34,735 nucleotides of DNA from Verrucomicrobiales bacterium (GCA_016793645.1 JAEUHD010000098.1:1-34735); one strand, 5' to 3'; positions 24,092-33,594 are shown, numbered from the stretch's first letter. The notes: generated by a model from the sequence alone, not told the origin. Numbers and translations are program-made.

Positions 24092-25987
24092 TCAGGGAGC
24101 CGGGGCGTCAAAGGTCGCCACGGCGTGGGGCGGAATTGTGAGGGTGTCGGCGGAGAGATGGTTCCATCGGGATCGGAAGCGGTCCGGGGAATGGCCGGCC
24201 TCCGCCAAGGTCTGTGCATCCAGGCATCGCCACTGCAACACCTTTGGATGTCCGGATCCGGACAACGAGATGCGACGGGGAGTCGCGCTCGGATTTGCGA
24301 TCCACAAGCGATGCCGGTTGCCCAACCGGATCAGCAGGGGAACGACCGACAGGGGGGTATCCACCCGGGTGGGAATCACCTCGCCCCGGGCGAATTCGCC
24401 CAGATCCGCCAACACGTGATAGACGGGAAATACCTCGCCCGGTTGCGACGGAAACAGGTCCGGCGCGGGCGAACCGCGTTCGGTTTCGATCACACCCTGC
24501 CATCCCGTGGTCTCGAAGAACGTGACGCTGTCCACTCCGCCTTCGGCCAGCGCCTTGAACAGGGCGAGGGTCCAGGCAGCGGCCAGCGGAAGCCGCTGTC
24601 GTGGATCGACTGCGCTGGAACGTGGCTTCAAGGTGACCGGGGAAACTACCAGGGCCCGCTCCGGATTCGCGCGGCGGAGGGCGGCGGCCTGATGGGCGGC
24701 GCCTTCCGGGGTCTCGGCGAGGCTGAGATCGTCGGTGGCGTGCACCTGGGGATTCATCGACCAACCGAGAAAATCTCCGGTGCCGGGCGGAGGCTGGAGC
24801 ACGAGATCGTACAAATCCCCGCGCGTGCCCACGCCCAACGCCATCCCGCAATGCTTCAATGCGTCGCGGGCTTGCTCAAGATCGGCGGGGGGTGTCGATC
24901 GTTCCCCGTCACGCAGGATGAGAGCCCGCACGAGGTCCACTTTCATCCGCCCCAACAGGAGTGCCACGTCGCCGAGGTTCCCGCCATTCCCGACAGGGAG
25001 GTGGATCCCAAGTTCGAGGGCGGCGCCAAGTTCAAGGGCATCGCGCGCCGCCGTCCGGAGATGTTCCGGCCAGCGGGGATCGGACAACTTCAGGTCCACG
25101 CCCAGATGGCTGACGCCCAGTCGCGACAGGCGCTGCACCTCCGACGGACTCAAGGGTTGGCCGTGGGACGCCATGCCCAGGCCCATCTCCGGGACGCGCC
25201 AGGTGTGGGCACCGGCGAGGTGAATGTGGATGGGGTCTTCGGTTGGAGGGCGGATGGTCGGACCCACTTTGCGCCCCGGCTCGGCTCGCAGGCGCAGGGT
25301 AACCCGTTGTCGGATCCGCATTCCGGCGGGCACCGCCACCGGCTTGGGAAGCCGCAGCGGGGTCGAATACGTCTTTAAGCTGGCGTCGATCCAGTGCCGC
25401 TGGTCCTCGGTCTCGAACCGATCGCCTTCGAACTCCAACTCCGCCCAAAGGCCCGGTTCGATTTCGTGGGAGAGTCCCGCCAGATCCGTGAAGCCGTCCA
25501 CGGGCTGACTCGGAGCGAGTTGTTCCGGAAATCGCCGTTCCTCCGAGGTGCCATCGGCGTGCAGCGTCCGGCACCGGGCGCCGGCGCATTCGAGGAGGGG
25601 ATGAAGAACGCAGAGACCGATGCGGTTGCTCAGGAACGGATTCAGGACCTCGCCATCTAACTCGAATCGTACCACGCCGTCCGCATCGCCCGTAATGTTG
25701 GCCCGCCAGACGACCTGGGCTTCCTGCACTTGGTGCAAGCGGGTATAGCGGATGTGAAACGAGTTCGGGGAGGTCTCCACCCGCAGTCCGGTGGTGGTGC
25801 CGGGCAGGGTGTTCCAGTGACGATCCCGGACGGCTCCGTAAACCCGTCTGAGCACCTCCCGTCCTCCGAGGCGGACGTAGCGCAGGTCACCGTCGTGAAA
25901 CAGTGCAGTCCACGGTCCTGCCGTGACCTGAATTCCCTCCGGGGGCACGGATTCGGGCGACGCGGGGGTTTGAACCGGGGACGTCAT
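24092..25987 (-). CDS. apnL: D-apionolactonase-like protein (ApnL family)
   Basis: 631 residues, no signal peptide, so cytoplasmic. I recognise the ApnL pattern from sequence: GREVLRRVYGAVRDRHWNT (about 42-60), FLSNRIGLCVLHPL (118-131), and the strongly conserved stretch FETEDQRHWIDASLKTY (191-207). A long C-terminal part starting near residue 230 looks like a TIM-barrel region. ApnL hydrolyses D-apionolactone to D-apionate, the second step of D-apiose oxidation. The neighbours fit: the ApsD-like dehydrogenase is directly upstream with a 4-nt overlap (25984-25987), and the transporter is downstream. Recognition is from memory of the family, not from a search. Confidence 0.75.
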   Translation of the reverse strand: MTSPVQTPASPESVPPEGIQVTAGPWTALFHDGDLRYVRLGGREVLRRVYGAVRDRHWNTLPGTTTGLRVETSPNSFHIRYTRLHQVQEAQVVWRANITGDADGVVRFELDGEVLNPFLSNRIGLCVLHPLLECAGARCRTLHADGTSEERRFPEQLAPSQPVDGFTDLAGLSHEIEPGLWAELEFEGDRFETEDQRHWIDASLKTYSTPLRLPKPVAVPAGMRIRQRVTLRLRAEPGRKVGPTIRPPTEDPIHIHLAGAHTWRVPEMGLGMASHGQPLSPSEVQRLSRLGVSHLGVDLKLSDPRWPEHLRTAARDALELGAALELGIHLPVGNGGNLGDVALLLGRMKVDLVRALILRDGERSTPPADLEQARDALKHCGMALGVGTRGDLYDLVLQPPPGTGDFLGWSMNPQVHATDDLSLAETPEGAAHQAAALRRANPERALVVSPVTLKPRSSAVDPRQRLPLAAAWTLALFKALAEGGVDSVTFFETTGWQGVIETERGSPAPDLFPSQPGEVFPVYHVLADLGEFARGEVIPTRVDTPLSVVPLLIRLGNRHRLWIANPSATPRRISLSGSGHPKVLQWRCLDAQTLAEAGHSPDRFRSRWNHLSADTLTIPPHAVATFDAPAP

Positions 25988-27018
25988 GCTGGCATCAGGT
26001 GCAGGACAGCGTCCCTTCGCGCGGATTCGTAGGCCGCGAAGACCAGTTCCAGCGTCCGGAGATTGTCCGCTCCGGTCGTTTCCGCGGCGTGGCGTCCGCG
26101 GAGCGCGCCCAGGAGGTTGCGGAGGCAGGGCACCATGCTGGCCTGGGCCACCGCGTACCGCGGGTCCGCCCAGTCGTAGCGGGGAGGCGCGTGTCGACGG
26201 TGGCGCGTGCCGCGTCGGGTGGTGATGCGCAGTCCGTAGTCGGGAGTGATCTCCGCGCTGCCCTCCGGGCCCTCCACGAACGCCAGCGTCTGCGGGAAGA
26301 CCTCCCGTTCCAGCGGCGTCCGGGCATAGGCCATCTCCACGGTGACGGACGTCCGGGCCTCGCCCATGCTCAGGAGAAGGGTGGCCACGTTCTCACCCCG
26401 GACGTCCGGGAGCGTGCGGTGCAACTGGCAGTACAGGGATCGTGCCTCCCCGAAGCAGGCGCGGGCAGTGTCGAGCAGATGGGTGCCCAGGTCGGTCAGG
26501 ATGAACTGGTCCAGGGTGCGCAGTGCCGGTTGATTGGCCCAGACGTCGAAGCCAGACGTCATCGTGAGCCGCGCGCGGAACGGGGTGCCGAGAACTCCGG
26601 ACCGGAGGGTGGTGATCAGGGCACGCAGGGGAGCCTGCCATCGCCAGTTCTCGTGCACGTAGAAGGGAGTGTCCGTCCGGGCGAACGCGGCAACCATGGC
26701 CCGGGCATCCCGAAGCGTGGGCGCCATGGGCTTTTGGCAGATGCACGGGACGCGATGGCGCGCGCACAGCAGCGACAGTGGCTTGTGACCGCCCACCTCG
26801 GTGATGTTGTCCACAAAGTCGGGCTTTTCCCGCACGAGAAGTTCCCCGGGGTCGTCGTACACGGCGGGAACCCCCAGGTCCCGCGCGAAGGCATCGGCCT
26901 TGTCGCGGCTCCGGTTGTAGACCGCCACGCAGCGCGTTCCGCCGATCTCGCGCCAGGCGGCGAGTTGGACGCGGGCCCAGAATCCGGTCCCGAAGATGGC
27001 GAAGCGAAGGGGTTTCAT
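25984..27018 (-). CDS. apsD: Gfo/Idh/MocA oxidoreductase, likely D-apiose dehydrogenase (ApsD)
   Basis: 344 residues from the ATG at 27018, which overlaps the stop of the TIM-barrel gene (27015-27018) and gives the normal Gfo/Idh/MocA N-terminus MKPLRFAIFGTGFWARVQL. The nucleotide motif is GTGFWA (10-15). The usual EKP motif appears as CQKPM (94-98), keeping Lys96 but with Gln for Glu. HENWRWQAP (122-130) and DLGTH (Asp176, His180) follow, as expected for the catalytic region. ApsD-type enzymes oxidise D-apiose to D-apionolactone with NAD+. The paired ApnL-like gene immediately downstream and ApnO-like gene nearby favour this over other Gfo/Idh activities. Confidence 0.78.
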   Translation of the reverse strand: MKPLRFAIFGTGFWARVQLAAWREIGGTRCVAVYNRSRDKADAFARDLGVPAVYDDPGELLVREKPDFVDNITEVGGHKPLSLLCARHRVPCICQKPMAPTLRDARAMVAAFARTDTPFYVHENWRWQAPLRALITTLRSGVLGTPFRARLTMTSGFDVWANQPALRTLDQFILTDLGTHLLDTARACFGEARSLYCQLHRTLPDVRGENVATLLLSMGEARTSVTVEMAYARTPLEREVFPQTLAFVEGPEGSAEITPDYGLRITTRRGTRHRRHAPPRYDWADPRYAVAQASMVPCLRNLLGALRGRHAAETTGADNLRTLELVFAAYESARRDAVLHLMPA

Positions 27019-27824
27019 CGGCCGTTCAAGAGGGGTTGGAGAACCTCCAAACTTTGCCGCGCCCAGGCTTCCTCCTTGGCCACGGTCGCCTCGATGGACG
27101 ATTCCGGTGGCGTCCACAACTCCAGGATTGCCGTCTCGCAGCGTCCGGATCGGGCGACTTCCTCCAGCAGCCAGGGCAGGTCGAGCATGCCGGATCCGGC
27201 GGGGCGTCCCTCGACGGTGAACCCCATCTGGTGCGGCACTCGGGCGATGTGGAAATCCTTGAGGTGAAGATTGACGGCGAGGGGAGCCAGTTCGGCGACC
27301 ACCGTGCCGAGTCCCTCACCGGCACCGAGGGAATTTGCCGTGTCGAGGCAGATGCCCACGCGGTCCGAGGCCACCTCCTCGACAACGCCCCGCAGGAGGC
27401 GCGCCGGGAGACGGTCATGATTTTCCAATCCCAACACGAACCCGTCCAGATCGGGCAGCAGTTCGCGCACGCAGGAAATGATCTCACCGGGAGCGGGACG
27501 GTATCCCGGGCCATCGACCACGAACCGGATCAAGCGCGCCCCGACGCGCCGCGCAAACTCGATCATCTCGCGGCCATGCGCCGCCGTGAGATTACGGGAT
27601 CCCACTTCGAGGCGGATTCCGTGGCGACGGGCCTGCTCCCGGAGGCGGTGGGCCTCGACCTCGGACTGCAGGGGCAGGCGCAGGTTTTCGCACAGTTGCA
27701 CCGCGCGGATTCCATGGCCGGCGGCGCGTTCCAGCAACGCCGTCGCGTCCATGGGAACCGGCGGAGGAAACCCCGGGACGCCGATGGACCAGCCGTAGGT
27801 GTAGCTGCTGAGGCCGAGGATCAT
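27015..27824 (-). CDS. Xylose-isomerase-like TIM barrel; candidate 3-oxo-isoapionate decarboxylase (OiaC)
   Basis: 269 residues, cytoplasmic, ATG at 27824. It is a sugar-phosphate isomerase/epimerase type TIM barrel (AP-endonuclease-2 superfamily). The expected metal ligands are all visible: Glu134 (GLENH), Asp161 (CLDTAN), His187 (NLHLKD) and Glu235 (ILELW). Lys189 and His192 lie beside them. It sits 23 bp after the ApnO-like gene and overlaps the ApsD-like gene. In described D-apiose pathways, 3-oxo-isoapionate made by ApnO can be decarboxylated by OiaC to L-erythrulose. I believe OiaC belongs to this fold, and this is the only gene left in the cluster for that step. The fold is firm; the specific activity is inference. 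Confidence 0.85.
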   Translation of the reverse strand: MILGLSSYTYGWSIGVPGFPPPVPMDATALLERAAGHGIRAVQLCENLRLPLQSEVEAHRLREQARRHGIRLEVGSRNLTAAHGREMIEFARRVGARLIRFVVDGPGYRPAPGEIISCVRELLPDLDGFVLGLENHDRLPARLLRGVVEEVASDRVGICLDTANSLGAGEGLGTVVAELAPLAVNLHLKDFHIARVPHQMGFTVEGRPAGSGMLDLPWLLEEVARSGRCETAILELWTPPESSIEATVAKEEAWARQSLEVLQPLLNGR

Positions 27825-27847
27825 TGCGGATCGGGTGAGCGCGCGCG

Positions 27848-28678
27848 CTACTTCTGGGTGATGTCGCGGACCTGCTCGCGGATGTCGGAAAGTTCGAAGA
27901 TCTTCTGCCAGCCCTCGCGGAACAGGACGGGCTTGGCCCGCTTGCTGATCTTGTAGGCGGCGTCGGAGAAGGTGCCATTGACCTCGCCAAACAACACGGC
28001 GATCTGGATGCGAAGGTGTCCCAGGACGAAATCCCGGACCGCGTCCGCCGGGACGCCGGCGGCGACGAGGCGGTCGTGTCCCTCCTTCACCGCCTCCATG
28101 CAGGTCTGCGCCAGTGTTTCCACCAGGGCGGGCTCGAGCATGGCCATTTGTTCGAGGGTGACCCGATGGGCCCGGCTCACCGGGGCGTACATGGCCGTCG
28201 AAAGTTCGAGGCCCAGTTGGTAATAGGATTCGGCCCCCCACATGAGCGCGACCACAATGCCCTGCTTGGCCGAGATGCCTCCGTAGAAGTCCCGAAATGC
28301 GGACTCGGTGGGCTCCCAGTTGAAGATCCCCGGATGGCAGGGATGGGCGATCACGCATCCGATGTCGTCCCGCTGGGGAAGTTGGCCATCCAGCGGCGCG
28401 GCGGGATCGAGCGTCATGAGTAGCGCCCCGGGTTTCATCCGGGGCACCAGGGCGCGCGCCACATTCCCCACGGCCACGTCCGGGACGGCCAGAACGACCG
28501 CGTCCGATTCCGGGATCGCGGTCGCCTCGTCGGCGGGCGTCACGCCGCGGAGGGCGAGATTCTCAAGGCCGCGGGGCGACACCTCCAGGTAGTGGACCCG
28601 GTAGGACGTCTTGAGGAGATTGTCCGTGATGCGGCAGCCCATTTTGCCGCCGGCACCGACGAGGGTGATCGTAGTCAT
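27848..28678 (-). CDS. apnO: D-apionate oxidoisomerase-like protein (ApnO family)
   Basis: 276 residues. A Rossmann NAD(P) motif GAGGKMG (8-14) opens the protein, followed by VVLAVPD and LDPAAPLDGQLP. The conserved IAHPCHPGIFN, GAESYYQLG, SRAHRVTLEQMA and the helix GHLRIQIAVLFGEVNG are the pattern I associate with ApnO. ApnO oxidises D-apionate with migration of a hydroxymethyl group, giving 3-oxo-isoapionate. General annotation would be a 6-phosphogluconate-dehydrogenase-like protein. It starts 35 bp after the PD40 gene and ends 23 bp before the TIM-barrel gene. Its ATG is preceded by CCC and has no Shine-Dalgarno. Confidence 0.78.
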   Translation of the reverse strand: MTTITLVGAGGKMGCRITDNLLKTSYRVHYLEVSPRGLENLALRGVTPADEATAIPESDAVVLAVPDVAVGNVARALVPRMKPGALLMTLDPAAPLDGQLPQRDDIGCVIAHPCHPGIFNWEPTESAFRDFYGGISAKQGIVVALMWGAESYYQLGLELSTAMYAPVSRAHRVTLEQMAMLEPALVETLAQTCMEAVKEGHDRLVAAGVPADAVRDFVLGHLRIQIAVLFGEVNGTFSDAAYKISKRAKPVLFREGWQKIFELSDIREQVRDITQK

Positions 28679-28713
28679 GGGTGGGGAAACTTCGGGAAAG
28701 GGGTGGGCGGTTG

Positions 28714-29649
28714 TCAGGGGACGATGGGTTTCCAAGTGGCGCGGCTTCCGTCGATGGCCATCTGGTACCGCAACGGCTCCACGGGAGCGGCTTCGGATCC
28801 GTCGGGTCGGATGACCCACACCGGACGTTTGTCCGCGGGCTTCTCCGCATAGACGATCTTCATCCGTTCGGGATTGCTCCAATACCGTTCGTCGGTCCGG
28901 CGAAACGAGATCCATTTGCCGTCCGGAGACCATGCAGCCGGGGTACAAACGCTGTTGCCTCCGAAGCGGGTGAGGGCGCGCTGTCCCGTACCGTCCGCTC
29001 CGATGAGGAACAACTCCAGAGCGTCCCCGACCGGGAAGGAATAGACGATCTCGCGGGAATCCGGCGACCAGTTCGGGAACGTCGCGCCGACCTTGCTGGT
29101 CGTCGGAACCACGCGGCGTTTCCCGGTACCGTCCCAGGCCATGACATACACGGTTACGCCGCCCTCGGGAGGATGTCCGGTGTAGCAGATCCAGCGTCCA
29201 TCGGGCGACAGGGTGGGGTCGTGTCCCTCGCCCAGCATGCGGAGGTCGGAACCATCTGGACGGATACTCGCCATTTCGGGTTTCTCGCTGTGCATGCCGA
29301 AGACGATGCGTTCCCCGTCCGGAGTCTTCACCCAGTTCGGCATATAGCACACCGCGGGCGTGCGATTGAGTCTCCGGAGTTGGGAGCCGTCCGCGTCGCA
29401 GATCCAAAGATTGGTCGCGCCCTCACGGTCGCTCATGAAGCAGATGCGGTTGGCATCCGGGGACCAGCAGGGATAGCGGTCCTCGGAGGTGGGGGACCGG
29501 GACACGTTGAAGAGGTCGCCCGTCGTTGGGTCGGCGATGAAGACTTCCGTGTCCCCGGTTCGCACGGACGTGACCAGCAACGAGTGGCCGCGGAGGTCGG
29601 CGGCCACAGCGGTGGTGGCAGCGCTCAAAAGGCAGAGGAGGAGTTTCAT
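28714..29649 (-). CDS. Secreted TolB-like PD40 beta-propeller protein
   Basis: 311 residues from the ATG at 29649 (ATGA overlap with the NIPSNAP gene stop). A signal peptide (LLLCLLSAATTAVA, cut before ADLRG) implies export. The mature protein consists of PD40/WD40-like repeats with the characteristic 'WSPDxxxIxFxSDRxGxxxLWxxDxDG' pattern, for example CWSPDANRICFMSDREG and NWSPDSREIVYSFPVGD. It has the size of one propeller, with no C-terminal peptidase or Pal-binding extension. A ligand- or carbohydrate-binding role at the surface is possible but unproven. Its place between apiosidase-associated secreted genes and apnO suggests a link to apiose release or sensing. Confidence 0.85.
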   Translation of the reverse strand: MKLLLCLLSAATTAVAADLRGHSLLVTSVRTGDTEVFIADPTTGDLFNVSRSPTSEDRYPCWSPDANRICFMSDREGATNLWICDADGSQLRRLNRTPAVCYMPNWVKTPDGERIVFGMHSEKPEMASIRPDGSDLRMLGEGHDPTLSPDGRWICYTGHPPEGGVTVYVMAWDGTGKRRVVPTTSKVGATFPNWSPDSREIVYSFPVGDALELFLIGADGTGQRALTRFGGNSVCTPAAWSPDGKWISFRRTDERYWSNPERMKIVYAEKPADKRPVWVIRPDGSEAAPVEPLRYQMAIDGSRATWKPIVP

Positions 29650-30410
29650 CGAAGTGGCGAAAACGAGGTGGGAGTCCACCGATGGATCGTGATGCCGGAC
29701 CGGAGAGGGCCCTGGGCTTCGGTTTCCTTTTCGATCCGGATCCACTCCGGGTCCTCGTGGAAGGCGGTGATGGAGGCCGGAATGGAGGCGGCACTTTCAC
29801 CCGCCAGCAGGCAGACGAAGCGATCCTGCCCGTTGGAGTCCGGAGTGGCCGCGACCCACCATCCGAGACAGTCCAGGTGGTGGCGCCGATAGATCGGAAT
29901 GGCATGGTCCCGCCATCGGTTCCGGAACGCCTCCAGTTTTCCAGGCAGGATGGAGTAGATCCGCAGCTCGAATGCGCGGGGTTTCGTGGCGGGGGACAGA
30001 TCAAACCGGGCGGTCGGATCCACGGTGAGGGGCAGCGAAACGATGCGATCCACCGTCTCCCCGTGTTTCTCTTTGGAAGCGGCATAGCCCGCCTGGAACT
30101 CGGGATCGGCTCCGAACTGAAGCTCCTGTTCCCGCAAGGCTGCCGCGGAAGGGGCGGCGAGAAGGTAGGCGAAGGTGCCGCCCCGATTCGGGCCGGGTGC
30201 GGTCCAATAGGCGAGCGTGCGGATTCCGTGCTTTTGACGCACAGGTTCCACGGTATCCCGAAATCGCGCTTGAACGGCGTCCATCTTGTTCGAGGAAACG
30301 GTGTACAGCCTCAATTCATAGAAGGAGGGCGCTGCGGGTTCCGCACCGCGCACGAGCAGGGGGGCAAGGATCGAAACGAGAGTTACCCCAATTCGGAGGA
30401 TCTGGTTCAT
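29646..30410 (-). CDS. Secreted NIPSNAP-family protein
   Basis: 254 residues from the ATG at 30410, which overlaps the upstream stop by 4 nt. A signal peptide (LRIGVTLVSILAPLLVRGA) is followed by two ferredoxin-like NIPSNAP repeats: FYELRLYTVSSNKMDAVQARF (about residues 28-48) and FELRIYSILPGKLEAFRNRW (about 142-161). These are alpha/beta barrels of the dimeric ABM-like type with no established reaction. NIPSNAP proteins with signal peptides are frequent in Verrucomicrobiota and Planctomycetota. A role in apiose metabolism is not documented; membership of the operon is the only hint. Confidence 0.85.
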   Translation of the reverse strand: MNQILRIGVTLVSILAPLLVRGAEPAAPSFYELRLYTVSSNKMDAVQARFRDTVEPVRQKHGIRTLAYWTAPGPNRGGTFAYLLAAPSAAALREQELQFGADPEFQAGYAASKEKHGETVDRIVSLPLTVDPTARFDLSPATKPRAFELRIYSILPGKLEAFRNRWRDHAIPIYRRHHLDCLGWWVAATPDSNGQDRFVCLLAGESAASIPASITAFHEDPEWIRIEKETEAQGPLRSGITIHRWTPTSFSPLR

Positions 30411-32152
30411 GGTTTCCAGCGGTAGATGAGGCACTTCGCCTTGTAGTTCTCCTCGACGAAGACGAGGTACTCGCCGTCGCGCCGGCGATACGCCGAGATT
30501 CCCGTGAGAAGGTCGATCCAGCCGGTGTTTTCCACGCCTCCGACGGTGGGGCCGGGATCGAGGACACCCACTTCGGCTCCGTCCTGAATCCGGTTGACGC
30601 CGATGCGTCCCCGCTCCTTCCAGCCGCCCGTAAAGACGTAGTCTCCGGCGACGGTGACGCAGGACGTTTCCGAACCTGCGGGAGGAACAAAGGAGACGGT
30701 CTTTCGCCGGCCCGCCTGATAGCCCGGGCAGATGAAGACGCGTCGGATGTGTCGCATGTCCTCCCCCTCTTCGGCGACCACGAGCGTGTCGGTGTCGTCA
30801 AGGTAGCAGACCCGCGCCACGCGGTTCACCCCTTCGGGCTTCTCCAGGTGGGTGATCCTGTCCGCCGAGTAGATCGGATTCCCCTGCGCATCGAGTCCCT
30901 GGAAGTCGTACCGGAAGAATCCATAGGCCATCCAGAGGTTGCCTTTCTGATCCACCCAGAACGGACCGGGTTTCACGCGGTCGGTGTTGGGGGTGTACTC
31001 CGCCGATTGATAGTCGCCGTCCCCATTGAGGTCCCGCCAGATGGAGGTGCCGGCGGGTTTGTGGGGCGGCCAGGCGAGGTCGGTGTTGTAGAGCGCGTTT
31101 CCCCACTGGAGGATGAGTCCGGACGGGACGGCGATCTCGCCGTCGAAGCGGAAGATGTTGATGAAGTTGCTGGCGAACATGCCGCCGACGAACAGGAAGC
31201 GGCGTCCCTGAAGATAGACCACCTGGGGCGAGGTCAGGCCGTGTTCCCCCTGTTGCTTCACGTGCATCAGGCCCCGCGGATCGTTGGGATATCGGTGGCG
31301 GTCGAGCGTGTAGGCGACCCACCGGGCATCGCGTCCGGGAGGCTGGTTCCAGTCCATCGCGTAGCGTTCCTGAATGCCCCACACCGTGGCGGCATCGTCC
31401 GCGGGATCCGCGACGGCGACGTCGCAGAAGAACTCCCCGTGGACTTCCCAGCGCAGCATGCCGTCGGGCTTGAAGGAGCGGAGCACGGAGCCCTGCTCAC
31501 TCATGGCCACGTAAAGATTGCCCGCGGCGTCCATGCCCAGGCCGCGAATCCCCCAGAACTTCGTGGGCAGGATTTGCCCCGGAGTTCCAGAGCGAATGCC
31601 ACCGCGGTCCCCGAACTCCCGCACCAGTCGGGGCCGATCGGCGTCGGTGATGTCGTAGAAGAGAACCTGCTGTCGGGGGCCGATGCCGGAGTCCGCCACC
31701 ATGAGCGAACCGTCGTTGGCCAGCGCGAGGGCCATCGGTTGAAACAGTTCGGGAAAACGGACGGGCTTTCCGTCGCAGGAGATGCCCTCGGGCACGAACT
31801 CCCATTCCTGGTGCTTGGGGTCGGTGTAGCGGACGTTCAGCGTCCAGAGGCGTCCGTTGCGATCCCGCGTTTGGAGACTGTTGGGATTCTGGTTGGTGTT
31901 CCCGACCACGTCGCCGTCGCGATATTGTCCGAACTTCCGCCCGCCCTCATCCCAATGGCTCCACGTGTTCACGGTTCCGTCGGGATCCACTCCGGTGTGG
32001 ATGAAGAAATTCTGCACCCAGCGATTGCTGGCGCCGGAGAAGGAATTGCCGACCCAGGTCACCCGGGCGTTCAGGGCTGGCGCCGACTGGAGGGCGACCG
32101 GCGCCGCCGCAAAGGCCACCGCGAGGAATCGGATGGCGGCTTGAGGGCTCAT
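30407..32152 (-). CDS. Secreted beta-propeller protein of unknown function
   Basis: 581 residues, ATG at 32152 overlapping the apiosidase stop. A signal peptide ([18 protein letters not shown]) is followed by NHL/SMP-30-like propeller motifs: [34 protein letters not shown] and [14 protein letters not shown]. One segment, [13 protein letters not shown], resembles an EF-hand calcium loop. No catalytic triad or lyase motif was recognised. Because it is co-translated with the apiosidase-like enzyme, it may bind or process the same pectic glycan, but nothing in the sequence proves it. Confidence 0.8.
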   Translation of the reverse strand: MSPQAAIRFLAVAFAAAPVALQSAPALNARVTWVGNSFSGASNRWVQNFFIHTGVDPDGTVNTWSHWDEGGRKFGQYRDGDVVGNTNQNPNSLQTRDRNGRLWTLNVRYTDPKHQEWEFVPEGISCDGKPVRFPELFQPMALALANDGSLMVADSGIGPRQQVLFYDITDADRPRLVREFGDRGGIRSGTPGQILPTKFWGIRGLGMDAAGNLYVAMSEQGSVLRSFKPDGMLRWEVHGEFFCDVAVADPADDAATVWGIQERYAMDWNQPPGRDARWVAYTLDRHRYPNDPRGLMHVKQQGEHGLTSPQVVYLQGRRFLFVGGMFASNFINIFRFDGEIAVPSGLILQWGNALYNTDLAWPPHKPAGTSIWRDLNGDGDYQSAEYTPNTDRVKPGPFWVDQKGNLWMAYGFFRYDFQGLDAQGNPIYSADRITHLEKPEGVNRVARVCYLDDTDTLVVAEEGEDMRHIRRVFICPGYQAGRRKTVSFVPPAGSETSCVTVAGDYVFTGGWKERGRIGVNRIQDGAEVGVLDPGPTVGGVENTGWIDLLTGISAYRRRDGEYLVFVEENYKAKCLIYRWKP

Positions 32153-33594
32153 CGGGGTTTGCCGGGCGCGGGGTAGTTCTTGGAGGCGTCATCCAGGACC
32201 AACACCCAGTCCTCCATTTCTCCAGGATTCGGTGGCGTGAAGGTGCGTTCGCCTCCATTGGCGAAGGTGCCGATGGATTGCGCTGAGCCGTCGCGAGGAT
32301 TGAACCACCAGGCCTTCACCGACGGTCCCTGGATGGCGTTCATCCGTACGCTGAACGGACGCCCCACGGGCGCATACACCATCGCGTAGGATCCAGTTGA
32401 GTCGCGGGTGGCGGCGAAGCGGTAGCGTCCGGCTCCGGGGACGCTTGTCGGCACCCGGTTGGTCACCACCAGCGCGTCGTCCGGAATCCGGGTCAGGAAC
32501 GGGCGGGACTCCAGCAAGGCCCGGGCGTGCTGCATCTGTGCGGCTCCCGGTTGCAGGATCGCCTCGGACCAGGGCTGGAGCGGATTGTTGACCGGACTTC
32601 GTTCGGGCGCCCACATCTGCCACACGGAGTGATGTCCGTAGGTGTGTCCGAACGCGCCGGTGAACAGGTCCCAATAGAGGGGGCGCCGCACGTCGCCGGC
32701 GATGGAATGCCCGAATTTTTTGGCGTCGAAGGAGACCGGGTGATCCTCGTATATCGGTTCACCATCGAGCACGGGTTTCGTGGGGGAACGGTCGTAGTCC
32801 ACGCGGGTCTGGTCGTACCGGCCGGTGAATTCCGCGGTGTGTCCGTTCTGACGCATGTTGAAGTCCAGCCAGGGCTCGTTGTGGAAGTGTTCGGACGAAC
32901 TCGCGCCGCCCGTGGGATGATAGGTGATGAGATGGGATCCGCCGTCGCCTTTGCGAAGGCCCCGGGCCATGGAACGGAGGATTTCCTTTTGGACGTCGGC
33001 GCGCGCCGGATCGACGGGGCGGTCCCCGCCCAGAATCCAGACGATGCCGGCATCCCGGTATCGGCGTCCCAGCCATTCGCCGTACACCTCGGCATTCTGC
33101 GGCGTGAAGATCTCGGGCCCGGCGCCCCACGCCTTGTTCCATTTGTCACCCCAGGTGGGGAGAAAGCCAACGTAGATCCCCAGTTCATTGGCGCGCTTCA
33201 CGATCCAGTCCACGTGGCGGAAGTAGGCCTCGTTGGGACGGGTGGGATCGTTGTCGATCAGGGGGCGCTCCCCGTAGGCATTGGGCGTGTTCAGTCCGTC
33301 GAGTTCCGCCAGCGCGACGGCCTGGACCACATTGAACCGGCGTTCTGCGCGATTGCGAAGATACGTGTCGGCCTCCTCGCGGTTCAGTCGGTGGAAGAGT
33401 TCCCAGGCGGTGTCGCCGAGCCAAAAGAACGGCTGGCCGGATTCAGTGACGAGAAAATGATGGTTGTCGCTGACCTGGAGTCGGGGCAGGGGGTCGGCCG
33501 GGGAGGCGAGGAGGGTCAGCGCCAGACCCAGTGGGAACAGGACGCGTCTCGCCGTGGCGACATGGGAGGAGATCGGAAAATACCGCCGGTGCAT
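32149..33594 (-). CDS. Secreted GH140 apiosidase-like glycoside hydrolase (DUF4038)
   Basis: 481 residues from the ATG at 33594 (preceded by CCC); a GTG at 33612 is the alternative. A signal peptide ([18 protein letters not shown]) precedes a DUF4038 / apiosidase-like TIM barrel: [46 protein letters not shown]-terminal domain of the 'collagen-binding' type is visible in AWWFNPRDG and ending WVLVLDD. Catalytic candidates are Asp191 (GGDR) and Glu279 (DGEPIYE), which match the Asp/Glu arrangement known for GH140. GH140 enzymes release apiose-linked chains from rhamnogalacturonan II. It is the first structural gene after the AraC regulator and begins the apiose operon. Confidence 0.85.
   Translation of the reverse strand: MHRRYFPISSHVATARRVLFPLGLALTLLASPADPLPRLQVSDNHHFLVTESGQPFFWLGDTAWELFHRLNREEADTYLRNRAERRFNVVQAVALAELDGLNTPNAYGERPLIDNDPTRPNEAYFRHVDWIVKRANELGIYVGFLPTWGDKWNKAWGAGPEIFTPQNAEVYGEWLGRRYRDAGIVWILGGDRPVDPARADVQKEILRSMARGLRKGDGGSHLITYHPTGGASSSEHFHNEPWLDFNMRQNGHTAEFTGRYDQTRVDYDRSPTKPVLDGEPIYEDHPVSFDAKKFGHSIAGDVRRPLYWDLFTGAFGHTYGHHSVWQMWAPERSPVNNPLQPWSEAILQPGAAQMQHARALLESRPFLTRIPDDALVVTNRVPTSVPGAGRYRFAATRDSTGSYAMVYAPVGRPFSVRMNAIQGPSVKAWWFNPRDGSAQSIGTFANGGERTFTPPNPGEMEDWVLVLDDASKNYPAPGKPR

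Noticed and set aside
30197..32176. Plus-strand open frame of 659 codons
   Set aside because: It is antisense to the secreted propeller and NIPSNAP genes; it has no motif and atypical composition.
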